Assembly: GCF_019175385.1 (NCBI RefSeq)
Contig: NC_083337.1
Coordinates: 167,537,713 to 167,601,712 of the forward strand
DNA length: 64,000 nt
Source of the DNA: Lycium barbarum
Lineage: Eukaryota > Streptophyta > Magnoliopsida > Solanales > Solanaceae
Direction of reading: 5' to 3'
Both the position numbers and the translations under genes were made by a program. Positions within the stretch are counted from its first letter, which is position 1. Each line of letters begins with the position of its first letter. Below are positions 45,478-59,783 of this stretch, piece by piece. A model generated the notes under the pieces. That model saw only the letters and a program-made list of their open reading frames with translations, was not told the origin of the DNA and ran no database searches.

Positions 45478-48400
45478 TGTTGCACCCCATTTTAACCGAA
45501 GGCTAAACAAAGCACAACTTATGGAACTCTGAAATAGTTAATTATGTACAGAGTCGCCACCTAGCATTTAAGGTATACTAGGGTACCTATAAATTATTAA
45601 TATATGCAGCTTAACATGGTCTACGAAAATAAGTGAGATTCTAGGTAAGGGTTCAAATTATTCCGAAGAGAAGGTGTTAGACATCCTTCAGAATCCACAA
45701 ATGTGGTTCCCGGCTGGACCAATTTAACTATACGAGGGATGTGTAAAAAGGCTTGATTATTAATTACAAAAATTAATAGAATTAGGACTAAAGAATAACT
45801 AATATGACTATTCACATAAATAATCATGCAATACATATTTTATACATATGTGATATAATAATTATTTTTTTTAAAAAAAAAAGTTATGTGTAACTTAGAA
45901 GCTTGGGTATGTGAAAAGGGTATAAAGAATGGACATGAAATTATTTTGCACTCAAGGTGAGTTAACTAATTTAACTAGCTAAGTATGTACGCCTAATCAA
46001 TTAATTATGAGAGTATGTTCTAAAGCCTAAATATTGAGGCAAATCACCCTATTTTATTTACTTAAGTGTGCCAAGCTATTGAATTAAAACTCTAGCGAAA
46101 CATGATAACTATAAGAATATTAGCTACGAAAATAATAACTACCTAATATTAATTTGTCTAAAACACATAAAATTTAAATCACCTAAGCAGATCGTAAATA
46201 AATACCACTAACCGGCACCCTAAAAAGTAAAGTTTCACTATACTTTATGCTTGTATAATTTAAGAATGTAAAAAAAAAAATATAAACAGAGAATTTAACA
46301 AGCTATTTGAACTTCTTTTGAGTGTCATCTTCAAAAAATAACTCCGGATGCCTGCATGAGACTTAATAAAAATGTTAGTAAGATAATAAATAACTATCGG
46401 ATGAACTAAAGAAATAATGAATAAACTTAAAATAAAAACCCGTCTTTATACATGGAAGGCCTTGGAAATCGACGGAAATTTCTTCATCGGCCATTTGGGT
46501 TTAGTATTCGCCCAAATGAATTTAACTAAATGCGATAAAAAGATAACAGTAGCATTGGCCGCTAAAAGTCTTTTTTTTCTTTTTTTTCGGGCATAAAGCC
46601 AATATTTATTTTAAAAAAAAATGTAAAATCAATCCGAATATTGATAGTAACAACGTGCAGTAGCCAAAGGAAGGAAAATCAATCCAAGGAGTAAAACAAA
46701 AGTTAAGCAACAACAAAACACAAAAAAAAAAAAGGACACAACGAGCATAGCTGGCCAAAAAAAAAATGAACTAAGGTAATAACAACGACAAGATTAACGA
46801 AACCAGCAATGGAGTATCACCAAAATAGAGACAACAATAAAACAACAGTAGAAGTAGAATCAACCTAACAATTCAAGAGTAATTTTAAAAGCAACACAAC
46901 AAAGCCAAAAAAAAATTAATAAAAAAAAGCATAACAAATCTGTCTCGAAAATAATATGCGGGAGAAATAATCAAAATATTTAGAGTAAAACAAGAATTAA
47001 AATGATAGAAAAACAAAGCCCAATATATTGGTTTTAATGGCATTTTCCGATCAGATCCGAAGCAAGAAGCAGGCGGAGTTGAGTGTTTAATGGTAGTTGT
47101 TCGCGGCTGGCTGCTCCGGTTCACCGGAGCATAAAGCTCCTCGCCGGAGCAGTGAACAAGAAAAAAAAAGGGGCTGTTTGGGGGGGGGGGTCGTTTGGTT
47201 AATGGTGTTGTGGAGATGGAGCAATGTTTGGGAGAGAGGGAGATGAAATGGGGGGTTGTGGGGGCTGTCCGGTTGGAGAAATAAGGAGGTGGAGATGGGA
47301 GGCTGTTTGTGGGTGGAGAGGGAGAAACAAAAAATCTGAAAAATCAGTGTGTCTGTGTTTGATAGCGTGTGTGAGGGAGGAAGGAGAGGAAAAAGTGTGA
47401 GGTCCCTTACCTCCATTATATGCATACATGCAGGTGTTTTCACAATTCAAAATAAATGTCTAAGAGTAAATTAATAAGAACAATAAAGTGACTAAAAAAA
47501 TGTCAAGTAGAGATTCAAAAGTGTATAAAATAAGAAATAAAATCTCATGAATTGAGGGAAAATAAGAAAAGGTCAAAAGTAGAAAATATGTTGAAACCGT
47601 GGACAAAAAGTGGTGAAAATCAAAAAGAAGAAAATATGTGGGGCCCGCGGGCAAGGAATAAAAATCTGGAAAAAAAAAAAGAGAGGGGGGATCGGCCCTT
47701 TTATAAAAAAATGAGAAAGAGACACGAAAGGGAAAAGGTGGAAAAAGGAGGAGAGAAGTGAGCATTTTTTAATCTGCTCAAAATTTAAAGAAAATCATGT
47801 GAGATTTGGGGAAAAGTTAAAAACATGTGGACCCCGCAGAAAAGAAAAAATGATGCCAAACTATTTGGACTTCACGTGTGTGTACAGAGAGAAAAACAAA
47901 GAATTTTAGGAAAAACAAAAAAAATTAGTTAAAAGTAATTTAAAAGGGGGCCAAAATTTAGGAACATGTCTCCCCATTTTGGGGAGTAATGTGGTATAAT
48001 CATGATAATTTGCACAAGATAAATTAAACATAGTTGAATTAGCTTTATTTGTGATAAACTCTTCCGATTTTTATGTATTGATCGACAGTATTAAAATATA
48101 ACTAATATACATATAAAAATGAGAGTATTAATATAAAATTAAAAAAAATGTGAATAAAAAATGTGATTGATTTTTGTAATGTGCTGTAAAGAAATAAAAA
48201 ATGATTTACTAAGATATAATTGCACTGTTGTGCTGTACTAAAATATAATTAATTAATACATGTATAAATAATAACGCAAGTATAAAATATAAACATTAAT
48301 GTCTATGATATGAAAATGTATTGCTATAAAATTAAGAAACAATTATTAATTGCACAAAAAATGGTAGTATTACGCTGTACATGTGCAAAATAATGATTCT

Positions 48401-48555
48401 TGAAAAATGACAATAAATTTGAGAAAATTCCTAAAATAATGATAATCATCAATAAATTGTTGAAAAATGTAAAAAATGTATTTCGTGCTCTTTAACGAAT
48501 AAGGGCCCCCAAAACGTTAATTTTAAGCACGTCGAGCCAAAATTAGGTGTCAACA
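45478..48555 (-). repeat. 3' LTR of element B (3,078 bp)
   Basis: On the plus strand it starts TGTTGCACCCC and ends AGGTGTCAACA. It is about 99% identical to the right LTR by eye (roughly 25 substitutions and a few homopolymer indels). Confidence 0.93.
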
Positions 48556-48570
48556 ACTTGTCCCTCTTCG
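48556..48570 (-). promoter_or_regulatory. Polypurine tract of element B
   Basis: On the minus strand the 15 bases before the 3' LTR read GAAGAGGGACAAGT, the usual place and composition of a PPT. Confidence 0.6.
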
Positions 48571-48984
48571 ACCGGATACGATGAAAGAGTTTTCGGACGA
48601 AGACGTTGACATGTAACCTATTTTGGCTCGACAATGAATTGCTAAAAGGATATGTACGGAGAAAGAGGCCAGACGTTGGTAGAGCTTTGACAATACTCTC
48701 AGTCCGTCGACCGGATTGTGATAAAAAGAAAAAATGATAAAAAGAGAAGGATTGTTCAGGGCCGAAAAAACGTTCGCATACCCACGTCGTCGCTTCCAAA
48801 ATTTCCCTAGTATCGAGCTACGAGATGCTGGGGGTGCAAGATTGTATACTTGCTGTGGAAAGAATGATTCTCGTCCCGACCGAACTCTGCATAGAACTTC
48901 CTACATATCTCGTCAATCACGAGAATCAGGTTTATGTAGTTCAAAAGGTGATAACTAATGGATGTTGATGCAATGCGTTTGAAG

Positions 48985-49235
48985 GGTATCTGAAAGTGAT
49001 AATGCAATGCATGTGCAGTGTGTTTGCGAGCATTCGCAAAGTAATGATGCAATGTATGTGCAGTGCATTTGCGAGCATTCACAAAGTAATGATCCAATGT
49101 ATGTGCAGTGCATTTGCGAGCATTCGCAAAGTAGTGATGCAATGTATGTGCAGTGCATTTGCGAGCATTCGCAAAGTAATGATGCAATGTATGTGCAGTG
49201 CATCTGCGAGCATACGCAGGGCATTTAAAACAAAC
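48985..49235. repeat. 48-bp tandem array (about five units) in element B
   Basis: The unit has GTAATGATGCAATGTATGTG followed by CAGTGCATTTGCGAGCATTCGC-type sequence. Period 48 keeps all frames repeating, which explains long repetitive open frames on both strands. Not coding in my view. Confidence 0.9.
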
Positions 49236-49374
49236 AAATGCAGGTACGGTGCAATGCGTCTGCTAGCATACGCAGGGGCATTTGAAAACAATAAAACAAT
49301 GCAGGTACAGTGCAATGTGGTTGCGAGCATACGTAGGGGCATTAAGAAAATAATAATAAAACAAGGCAGATGCG

Positions 49375-50470
49375 GTGCGATGTCTTATGCAGAAATTTTC
49401 AAAGGGCGGTGCGCGGCCCGTGCAACATATAAAAGGCGGTGCTCAGCCTTATGCAGAAATTACAAAAGGGCGGTGCGCAGCCTTATGCAGAAAATTGAAA
49501 GGGCGGTGCGCAGCCCAGGCAACATATGAAAGGCGGTGCTCAGCCTTATGCAGAAATTACAAAAGGGCGGTGCGCAGCCCATGCAAAAATTACAAGAGGG
49601 CGGTGCATGGCGCATGTAACATATGAAAGGCGGTGCTCAGCCTTATGCAGAAATTTAAATGGGCGGTGCGCAGCCCATGCAACATGAAAGACGGTGCTCA
49701 GCCTTATGAAGAAATTACAAAGGGCGGTGCATGGCCCATGTAACATATGAAAGGCGGTGCTCAGCCTTATGCAGAAATTTAAATGGGCGGTGCGCAGCCC
49801 ATGCAACATGAAAGGCGGTGCTCAGCCTTATGCAGAAATTACAAAGGGCGGTGCATGGCCCATGTAACATATGAAAGCGATGCAAAGGGCGGTGCGCAGC
49901 CCATGCATCATATGAAAGGCGGTGCTCAGCCTTATGCAGAAATTACAAAGGGCGGTGCATGGCCCATGTAACATATGAAAGCGATGCAAAGGGCGGTGCG
50001 CAGCCCATGCATCATATGAAAGGTGGTGCTCATCCTTATGCAGAAATTACAAATGGCGGTGCATGGCCCATGTAACATATGAAAGCGATGCGAAGGGCGG
50101 TGCGCAGCCCGTGCATCATATGAAAGGCGGTGCTCAGCCTTATGCAGAAATTACAAAGGGCGGTGCATGGCCCATGTAACATATGAAAGCGATGCGAAGG
50201 GCGGTGCGCAGCCCGTGCAGCATATGAAAGGCGATGCTCAGCCTTATGCAAAAATTACAAAGGGCGGTGCATGGCCCATGTAACATATGAAAGGCGGTGA
50301 GCAACCTTATGCAGAAATTACAAAGGGCGGTGCATGGCCCATGTAATATATGAAAGCGATGCAAAGGGCGGTGCGCAGCCCATGCATCATATGAAAGGCG
50401 GTGCACAGCCTTATGCAGAAATTTAAAAGGGCGGTGCATGGCCCAGGCAGTAATAAAAGGCGGTGAGCAT
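49375..50470. repeat. GGCGGTGC tandem array in element B
   Basis: About 1.1 kb of subunits built as GGCGGTGCNCAGCC or GGCGGTGCATGGCCC, joined by ATGCAACATATGAAA or TTATGCAGAAATTACAAA linkers. A higher-order period of about 103-105 bp is visible at 49870-50360 (markers GAAAGCGATGC). Confidence 0.9.
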
Positions 50471-52439
50471 TGTAGGTGCAATGCAATGCGGCTGCGAGCA
50501 TACGCAGAGGCATTTGAAAATAATAAAGCAATGCTGGTGTGGAGGGTAACGCCTTTGCTTCGGCGCGAATGAAGTGCAGAAGGTAAGGTCCTTGGGCCAT
50601 GAAATGGTGCCTTTAGGCGATGAGAATGATGCCTTTAGACTATGACGCCCTCGATGTCCTGTTGTGGGGCTGGACGAGCCAATGCAGTGTCCTACTGTGG
50701 GGCCGGATGAGCCCGTGCCTTTTCTCTCAAAATGTGCCATTGGTTGAATTTTTGAGGGCCCCCTCAAAAATTCTGTCCCAGTTTAAACAAATAAAAATTC
50801 GCATACTTCCAGCGGAAAGTGATGTCCACTTGCTTTTTTTTTTTTTTTTTGAGCCACTCAAAAATGTTCTCCCAATTTCATGCTTCAGCGGAGAAATACG
50901 AGGATCTTTCATGGTAAGACCAGATGTCGATACCTCGTAGAGTTAGTATCAACACAACAACATTGAACTATATTTACTGTGCAACGATAAAAAACAAAAT
51001 TAAGAAAAAAAAATAACAAAATCACGAAAGCAAAATCCAGCAAAATTGTTTTTTTTTTTAATAATAACAATGATTGATATAACATGCCCCGACTTCAGTT
51101 GGTACCAACAATTAGTATTGTGCATAAGAATTTACCATTATTTATCGTCCAACAAACCAAGATCGACTTATTGGTAATTCCTATAGCTTCAAGTGGTACC
51201 CCAGACATACCTAAAGATCGACAAGATTGGTTCATTTTGCTTCAAACAAGGATTATGAACTATACCTATCCTCATGTTTCAAGTGCCCTCACCAGAAAGA
51301 AAGTCCCTTTTCACACATATTCAGTATTTTTGAACTTTGAGACATCTAGAGAAGTACACTCAAACTCAGAAAGATGTTCAATGCTTGCAATTGTAATACC
51401 ATAAGCTTGGCCGTCATGTAAGTATCCACTAATGAGAGAAACCTTAGCATAGGATCACGTAGGGCTTGTTATGGAGTTGTAATGTAGGCTTGGGAAAAAG
51501 GTCAGATATTATTTGGGTAAGGAGTGACTAATCCTTCCCTAAGCGTTGCACTATGTTTGTGCTTAGTATTTGTGTGCTCTAACGCTGATCTACTTTGTTT
51601 TATTGTCCCTTTCTTTTGTACTTGTGCGATCTCTTTTGCAAGTTAAAGCCCCCTTTTTTTTTTTGAGTTTAGGATTGCATGCCCGAGACTCTGTGGGGAT
51701 TAAGAGAATTGACCTGGGTCGTATGCCCGAGGTCTTGATACTAATTGCGGGTTGTATGCCTGAGTGTGAAAAATAAAAGAAATAACGGGTTGTATTGTTC
51801 GAGATCCCGAATGACTGAGTTTTTTTTTTTTGTGGGCTCCTTCTTGCTTTGGAGGTCGTTTTTAGCCTTTGTTTTTCTGGGACGGTCGAATCCCTTTTTT
51901 TTTTTAAGCTTCAGCTCAGATCTCTATCCGCGGTTGCACGTTTTTAGTGCGCTCAGGGAGGTTGGGCCAAGAGAGAGATAGTGCATGTAAGCACTCAGAA
52001 ATGGTATAGGCTTATGATGTGGTTGTCAAAGAAAAAGCTTTAGGCTCAAAGGGGGAATGCTAGGGATAACGTCATTTGGTAGGCTAGAAAGGCTCAAACG
52101 GGTCAAAGAAGGCCTACGATCCTTTTCTATGCTGAGTGTTACTCATAATTTCGCCTCAACAGACATTCAGGCCAAGTTCTAGATCACAATGCAATGCAAT
52201 TGAACGCTATCTAAAGCTCACCACACAATGCACATGAAACAATGAGGTTGGTTTTGTTCTTGTCTTACAAGCATGCAAGAGAATTTTTCAAGTGTCATTT
52301 AAGGTGTGAATGAGAGGTACCAAAAGAATCTATGGTTTACCATGAAGTCAGTCCTCTCTATCATATTGATTATCACTTGTTTCTTTCGTATGCACAATCC
52401 TAACTGTGTTGGTACCAACCAAGTTAAAGATATGAATCT
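50471..52439. other. Unique non-coding part of the element B interior
   Basis: Homopolymer-rich sequence without a domain. A 106-codon frame at 51084-51404 shows no family resemblance and I do not call it. Confidence 0.5.
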
Positions 52440-52985
52440 AAAAAAATATTTTTGTAATTTTTGAATAGGGGTACCGAACCCGAAAAGGGTTGCCTACGTA
52501 TCTCATCTTTGACGAGAATCAGGTGCGCGTAGTTCGTTCAGATAGGATAGAAAGAAATAAAATATTTTGTGATTTTTTTGAATAATGAATAATGAATCCA
52601 AAAGGGTTGTCTACGTATCTCATCAAAGAAGAGAATCAGGTGTGCGTAGTTCTTGCAGATAGGATAGAAAGAAATAAAATATTTTTGTGATTTTTCAAAA
52701 TAAAGGATTTTTTTTTTGTGATTTTTTGAATAATGAATAATGAATACCGAACCCAAAAGGGCTGCCTACGTATCTCATCAAAGAAGAGAATCAGGTGTGC
52801 GTAGTTCTTGCAAATAGGATAGAAAAAAATAAAATATTTTTGTGATTTTTCAAAATAAAGGATTTTTTTTTTGTGATTTTTTAAATAATGAATATCGAAC
52901 CCAAAAGGGCTGCCTACGTATCTCATCAAAGAAGAGAATCAGGTGTGTGTAGTTCTTGCTGATAGGGTATAAAATGCATGATTGA
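52440..52985. repeat. Four imperfect 115-145 bp repeats in element B
   Basis: Each unit has AAAAGGGYTGCCTACGTATC, GAGAATCAGGTG and GTAGTTCTTGCAGATAGGAT words, then a poly(T) stretch of varying length. Confidence 0.88.
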
Positions 52986-53742
52986 TTTTTTTTTTTTTTT
53001 CAAAATGCAGGGTTCAACACGAGTCAACTAAAAATAATTAGATAAAGTGCTAAGGCAGTGCAAAGCAAATAACACAATATTTATTTAAAAACAAAACATG
53101 TAACAAATAAAGAGTATGTGAAAAATGAAAAGAATGTTCGAAATAAAGGATAAAATTCAACCTAGCTAAAAACAACTGCAAAATGGAATGTACAGTAACC
53201 TAGGAATTCTAAGAGTTGTTTTTCCTATGACACAAGGCTCCCGAGCGGACTACTCGAGTGAGAAGGCTACGCGGTCCCCGTTACTCGGGCACCCCGCGCA
53301 TACGCCAACTCTCCTAAAATTTGGATTTTACGAAAAAAAAAAATCGCGGGTGCGCAAAACACACCTCGCGTGTACGTGTGATAGTGTGAGTTTTCCAGAA
53401 GTGGAGGAAATATGAACGGAATGCCAATTTATATAAACCGATAACACGTATGAATATTAATATAAAACCACAAAAAGATAGCAATTAAAGAGAAACAGTA
53501 AAAGCAATATGCATAATTTACAATAAAGTAAAAAATGAGTATGGTAAATAAAACTTGCTAGTAAAAAAGGCAATAATACAGTGTATGAAATTAAACGCAG
53601 ATATGTACGTACACAAATAAGGGAACAAGGGAAAGTATATACATGATGAATAAATACAGGCAAGTAAAATAAAGGAAAAATTCAAATAAAGATAACATAC
53701 CTCGAATAACAAATTGAGTACATATGGTTAGAACCTAAGTAT

Positions 53743-53760
53743 CCCCCAGCAGAGTCGCCA
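53743..53760 (-). promoter_or_regulatory. Primer binding site of element B
   Basis: On the minus strand TGGCGACTCTGCTGGGGG begins three bases after the 5' LTR end (TGCAACA). It matches the form used by Ogre-like elements, whose primer is reported as tRNA-Arg; I have not verified the tRNA. Confidence 0.75.
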
Positions 53761-56700
53761 TGTTGTTGCACCCCATTTTAACCGAAGGCTAAACAAAGCA
53801 CAACTTATGGAACTCTGAAATAGTTAATTATGTACAGAGTCGCCACCTAGCATTTAAGGTATACTAGGGTACCTATAAATTATTAATATATGCAGCTTAA
53901 CATGGTCTACGAAAATAAGTAAGATTCTAGGTAAGGGTTCAAATTATTCCGAAGGGAAGGTGTTAGGCATCCTTCAGAATCCACAAATGTGGTTCCCGGC
54001 TTGACCAATTTAACTATACGAGGGATGTGTAAAAAGGCTTGATTATTAATTACAAAAATTAATAGAATTAGGACTAAAGAATAACTAATATGACTATTCA
54101 CATAAATAATCATGCAATACATATTTTATACATATGTGATATAATAATTATTTTAAAAAAAAAAAAAAGTTATGTGTAACTTAGAAGCTTGGGTATGTGA
54201 AAAGGGTATAAAGAATGGACATGGAATTATTTTGCACTCAAGGTGAGTTAACTAATTTAACTAGCTAAGTATGTACGCCTAATCAATTAATTATGAGAGT
54301 ATGTTCTAAAGCCTAAATATTGAGGCAAATCACCCTATTTTATTTACTTAAGTGTGCCAAGCTATTGAATTAAAACTCTAGCGAAACATGATAACTATAA
54401 GAATATTAGCTACGAAAATAATAACTACCTAATATTAATTTGTCTAAAACACATAAAATTTAAATCACCTAAGCAGATCGTAAATAAATACCACCAACCG
54501 GCACCCTAAAAAGTAAAGTTTCACTATACTTTATGCTTTTATAATTTAAGAATGTAAAAAAAAAATATAAACAGAGAATTTAAGAAGCTATTTGAACTTC
54601 TTTTGAGTGTCATCTTCAAAAAATAACTCCGGATGCCTGCATGAGACTTAATAAAAATGTTAGTAAGATAATAAATAACTATCGGATGAACTAAAGAAAT
54701 AATGAATAAACTTAAAATAAAAACCCGTCTTTATACATGGAAGGCCTTGGAAATCGACGGAAATTTCTTCATCGGCCATTTGGGTTTAGTATTCGCCCAA
54801 ATGAATTTAACTAAATGCGATAAAAAGATAACAGTAGCATTGGCCGCTAAAAGTCTTTTTTTTCTTTTTTTTCGGGCATAAAGCCAATATTTATTTAAAA
54901 AAAAAATGTAAAATCAATCCGAATATTGATAGTAACAACGTGCAGTAGCCAAAGGAAGGAAAATCAATCCAAGGAGTAAAACAAAAGTTAAGCAACAACA
55001 AAACACAAAAAAAAAAAAGGACACAACGAGCATAGCTGGCCAAAAAAAAAATGAACTAAGGTAATAACAACGACAAGATTAACGAAACCAGCAATGGAGT
55101 ATCACCAAAATAGAGACAACAATAAAACAGCAGTAGAAGTAGAATCAACCTAACAATTCAAGAGTAATTTTAAAAGCAACACAACAAAGCCAAAAAAAAA
55201 TTAATAAAAAAAAGCATAACAAATCTGTCTCGAAAATAATATGCGGGAGAAATAATCAAAATATTTAGAGTAAAACAAGAATTAAAATGATAGAAAAACA
55301 AAGCCCAATATATTGGTTTTAATGGCATTTTCCGATCAGATCCGAAGCAAGAAGCAGGCGGAGTTGAGTGTTTCATGGTAGTTGTTCGCGGCTGGCTGCT
55401 CCGGTTCACCGGAGCATAAAGCTCCTCGCCGGAGCAGTGAACAAGAAAAAAAAAGGGGCTGTTTGGGGGGGGGGGGGTCGTTTGGTTAATGGTGTTGTGG
55501 AGATGGAGCAATGTTTGGGAGAGAGAGAGATTAAATGGGGGGTTGTGGGGGCTGTCCGGTTGAAGAAATAAGGAGGTGGAGATGGGAGGCTGTTTGTGGG
55601 TGGAGAGGGAGAAGCAAAAAATCTGAAAAATCAGTGTGTCTGTGTGTGATAGCGTGTGTGAGGGAGGAAGGAGAGGAAAAAGTGTGAGGTCCCTTACCTC
55701 CATTATATGCATACATGCAGGTGTTTTCACAATTCAAAAAAAATGTCTAAGAGTAAATTAATAAGAACAATAAAGTGAATAAAAAAATGTCAAGTAGATA
55801 TTCAAAAGTGTATAAAATAAGAAATAAAATCTCATGAATTGAGGGAAAATAAGAAAAGGTCAAAAGTAGAAAATATGCTGAAACCGTGGACAAAAAGTGG
55901 TGAAAATCAAAAAGAAGAAAATATGTGGGGCCCGCTGTTACACCCCATTTTAATCCGGGAGTTAAAGCGGAGTACAACATATTGGAGACTCCTAAATTGC
56001 TTGTTTAAAGAGTCGCCACCTAATTGATTTTTACGGTGAATTAGGACACCAAATTATTAACTAAGGTAAAGTTAAAACTAAACTTCTGTTAATGGTCTGC
56101 TTAATCAGTGTGATTCTATGTAAGGGTTCTATATTATCCTAAAGGGAAGGTGTCAGGCATACTTTAGAATCTGTTAACTACGGTTATCCGGCCAAACTTA
56201 GGTTAATTAATTAAAGTTAAAGATGTAAATGTAGAATTTAAATTTTAAGAAATTGGCTTACAATGTTGCTAATGTTTTAAAAGGAAAATATAAGCTATTT
56301 AAAATAACACTTGTAAATATTATTAAGGCTTTAAATAATAAAGCTATTTAAAATAAACTTATGAATGTTGCTGAAGCTTTAAGTGAAAATATAATAATGC
56401 TATAGAAAATAATCTTATAAATATTGCTATGGCTTTAAAAAATGCTATTTTTAAAAAAATAAGATTTGCAGAATATAATAATTTGCATATAAATGGAAAA
56501 GAGTGCGGGTTGCAGCGTTTTAATATTTGAAACAACTCAAACGGCGAGATATTAATTGATTTTGCAATTTAGGAATATAGACAAGGTGCGAATTTTCTTT
56601 CTCCTTCTCATTATCTCTTATTAATTATGCTTAGCTAAAAATATGCATGATTGATTCAAACTTGAAGAGTTATTTATAAAATATACTTGAATTTATATTT

Positions 56701-59700
56701 GTGTATTAGTGAAATTCTGAAATTCCTAAGATAGTAAGAACAAAAATGGTTCCTTTAACCCAAAATATATAGGCATGCTATTTTGCAAATCAATTATTCC
56801 AATAAAAATAAATATTATATATACTATAAATGGTTCAACATAAAAAAAAACGTATGGGACTAATGGCGAGTTTCTTTCTTAAATTCTACCCATTATACTA
56901 AAGCTAACCCACTAAATTTTACTAAAATTCATCTAAGCTAGGAAAACAACGAAGTAAGGGTTAGTCAAATAATACAAATTAAATGCATGAAACAAAAATA
57001 GAGGCTGAAATAAAATTCAGTGGGCTCAGCCCATGTTTGAAGGATTGTTGCTGCTGCTGTTGGTGAGAATGGGCTCAGCCCACTCTTTGTTTTTTATGCT
57101 GCGGATCTGCCTGCTATTGGGCTTCGCCCAATAAATTCTATTTTTTTTTCCGCTGCGGACAGGATTGATAGGGAATGACTCGGAAGGATTTTGTTGGGCT
57201 TTTAGCCCAACTCCGAATGCGGAGAAGAACGAGTCCCTCAGACTCGTGTGCGATGGTCATGCATAAAATGAAAGGAAAGAATTAGTATCTAATCAATAAA
57301 TATGGCTAAACATATAAAATACACACAATTCAGCCAACACACATTTATGAAATTCCTACAGTATGTTAACAGTGAAATAGACTTCAAGGACTTAGTTACA
57401 TCTCCGAAAAGAAAAAAAAAAAAACAAATGGTCCTTAAGGAATTCAAATGAAACCAGAGGCTTGATTCTATGTAATGACTCAGACCCAATGTTTCCCAAA
57501 TAGTGATAGCCATTGACCATGACAGGATACCTAGCATTTTATTTCTAACACTCAAGCTTTCAAGGGTTGAACCAGCAATCCCCAAACTTTATGCATTTCC
57601 CCTTTACTCAATGTGGCTTAGCTACGGTTAACAAACGAATAGGTAATCAAGATAGAACATTCTGAAATCTTAGAATCTCAGCAGCGCAGAAGCAATAGGA
57701 GGGAGGCTTGATAAATTACAGTGTAGATGATTAAATGCATGTTGAGAGTTGTTTCAGATGAGGTGTTGCACAAGATAAGCAAGTATGCATGGGCAGGCAA
57801 GCTGAGATGCAAGAAAAAGGAGGCAGGGGAGATACATAATCACACATAGGAGGACATAACAAGGCAAGGGGAATTGATGCAAAGAGATACAAGTAGGCTG
57901 TGAACTATAGGGAAGCATACACAGAGATGAAGAGGATGCTTATGATGAGAGGCAGGATAGCAAGGAAAGAAGATATGTCAACATCAACACATAGGGGATT
58001 AATCAGAACAGTGTAGGTACAATGCAAATGGTGACATGCACAGAGGTCATAAGCCAGTCATGATGAAGCTAACATGGTGTTCCAAGAGGATAGACTAGTC
58101 TATGATGATGCTAAGGGTAGTATGACCTACAAATGCATGGCAGAGATGCAATATATGATCATGGATCCTAAAGTCCAACTAAGGGCTGATCTGGAGATTA
58201 ACAATAGCAGTGCAGGTTCTTGCCAGGAAACAGCTACAAACTAGAAACTTAGACAAACTATATTGAAACCAAAGTTGCACCTTTAAAACTGTCATCAGTT
58301 TGAAGTCTCAGCAGTAGCTTCAAAACCATTTTAAAGTTATACCATATGCTAATATCTAGACTGGATATAGATTACAACAACAACCAAACTAAGAATGGCA
58401 AAAAGAAGGAAACAGGTTGATGTTTAACTTGAACTAATGCCCACTCAGCTAAGCAGATCAGAATGAACTTATGTTAAGGCTAAACGTTTATCCAAATTCC
58501 CATAGAACAAGCAGGGACCTTAGTGTATGAACTCATGCCCAAGAGATTCAAAAAATACAAAACCAAAAGCTGGCATTTCTAGTGTAGACAGATGAGATTC
58601 AGAATATAGATTTTATGACTTAGTCTAACATGTTGAAACTCATTCTTTTTCTTTTATTACCAGCTGACCTCAACAACATATCCTAGTCAAATAAGGAAGG
58701 CCATTGTCATATTTTAAGTGAGGTTACCATGACACAACTACCGAACAAGGTTCAGATCCAACCAACAACTACAGAGGCACAAAAGGTAAATATGATTATG
58801 CCGAGCTAATATGAAGGAGACACTAAACTGAAACAACATTCACATTTTTTATTGAACTGCTAAAACATCTAAATAAACATATGCAATTGTATCAACAGGA
58901 CTTCTGCTAAACTAGTATGGGGAATAATCCTAAACCTAACCAACATATGATATCACATAAAGATATAGTCAAGCAAAACCACAGGTTAACTGATGCACAA
59001 CCAGTCAAAGCTGGACATGTATGGCACAACTAACCAGTTGAACTATTCTGTGACCAATCATCATTGAGCAAACAAAAACATTCTTAAGCTGCTATAAGCT
59101 AAATAACCTATGGCTAACCAAAACAAGACATAAAATGAGCCACTGCAGAACAACTAAAAAGGCAGGCACATACACATAATTAGCAGACTACAAACTAAAA
59201 TATAGAACTAATCAAATTAGCAGACTACAAACTAAATCTATACCATTTACCAGATTGAATTCTCAGTATGCAAACAAACGACATTCAGACTAAGACGAAC
59301 ATCTTAAACTAAGTAACAACAGCAAACCGACAAGATTTCAAGCTAAGCCAAAACGTAATAATGACTCATTTAATCACAATAACTAAGATAACATCAAACT
59401 CAACCGTATCAGCACACAAACATATTAAACTGCAATACAAGGAAATAAATGGGATTTATTGACCTTTTGCAGGTGCAGCGAAATGGGATTTTGAATCTCT
59501 GATCTACGCTCGAATTCGCAAGATACTAGGATCCCTTTTGAGTGCGATTTTCATCTATAACAAAGTCGAACCTTCGTTTCTAAAACTTCGACTCACTCAA
59601 ATAGAACGAAAAACAGAACAAAGAAATTAGGATCCACAAAAACAGATTAGACTCGATAGAAGTTCTATGGTTGGAAACTCCTTATTTCTGGGGGTTCGAT

Positions 59701-59783
59701 GATTGAAACTTCTTTTATCGAATTTCCCCAGTTCTAAAACGAAAGAAAGTCCCCCCCCCCCCCTAAACGAAATTTGAGGCGAG

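Noticed and set aside
48996..49529. Repeat-rich open frames on both strands in element B
   Set aside because: The 48-bp period is a multiple of three, so all frames stay open by arithmetic; no start context or family match.
49375..50470. Possible CRISPR-like array (repeat plus spacer look)
   Set aside because: The sequence is a plant retrotransposon interior; the 'spacers' are themselves repeated and there are no cas genes.
51084..51404. 106-codon frame in element B as a possible gene
   Set aside because: No domain or family likeness, single copy frame in a non-coding interior, no start context of note.
55170..55730. 186-codon minus-strand frame in the 5' LTR of B
   Set aside because: The twin LTR has the same region broken into shorter frames by small indels, and the product is low complexity (Pro, Ser, His).
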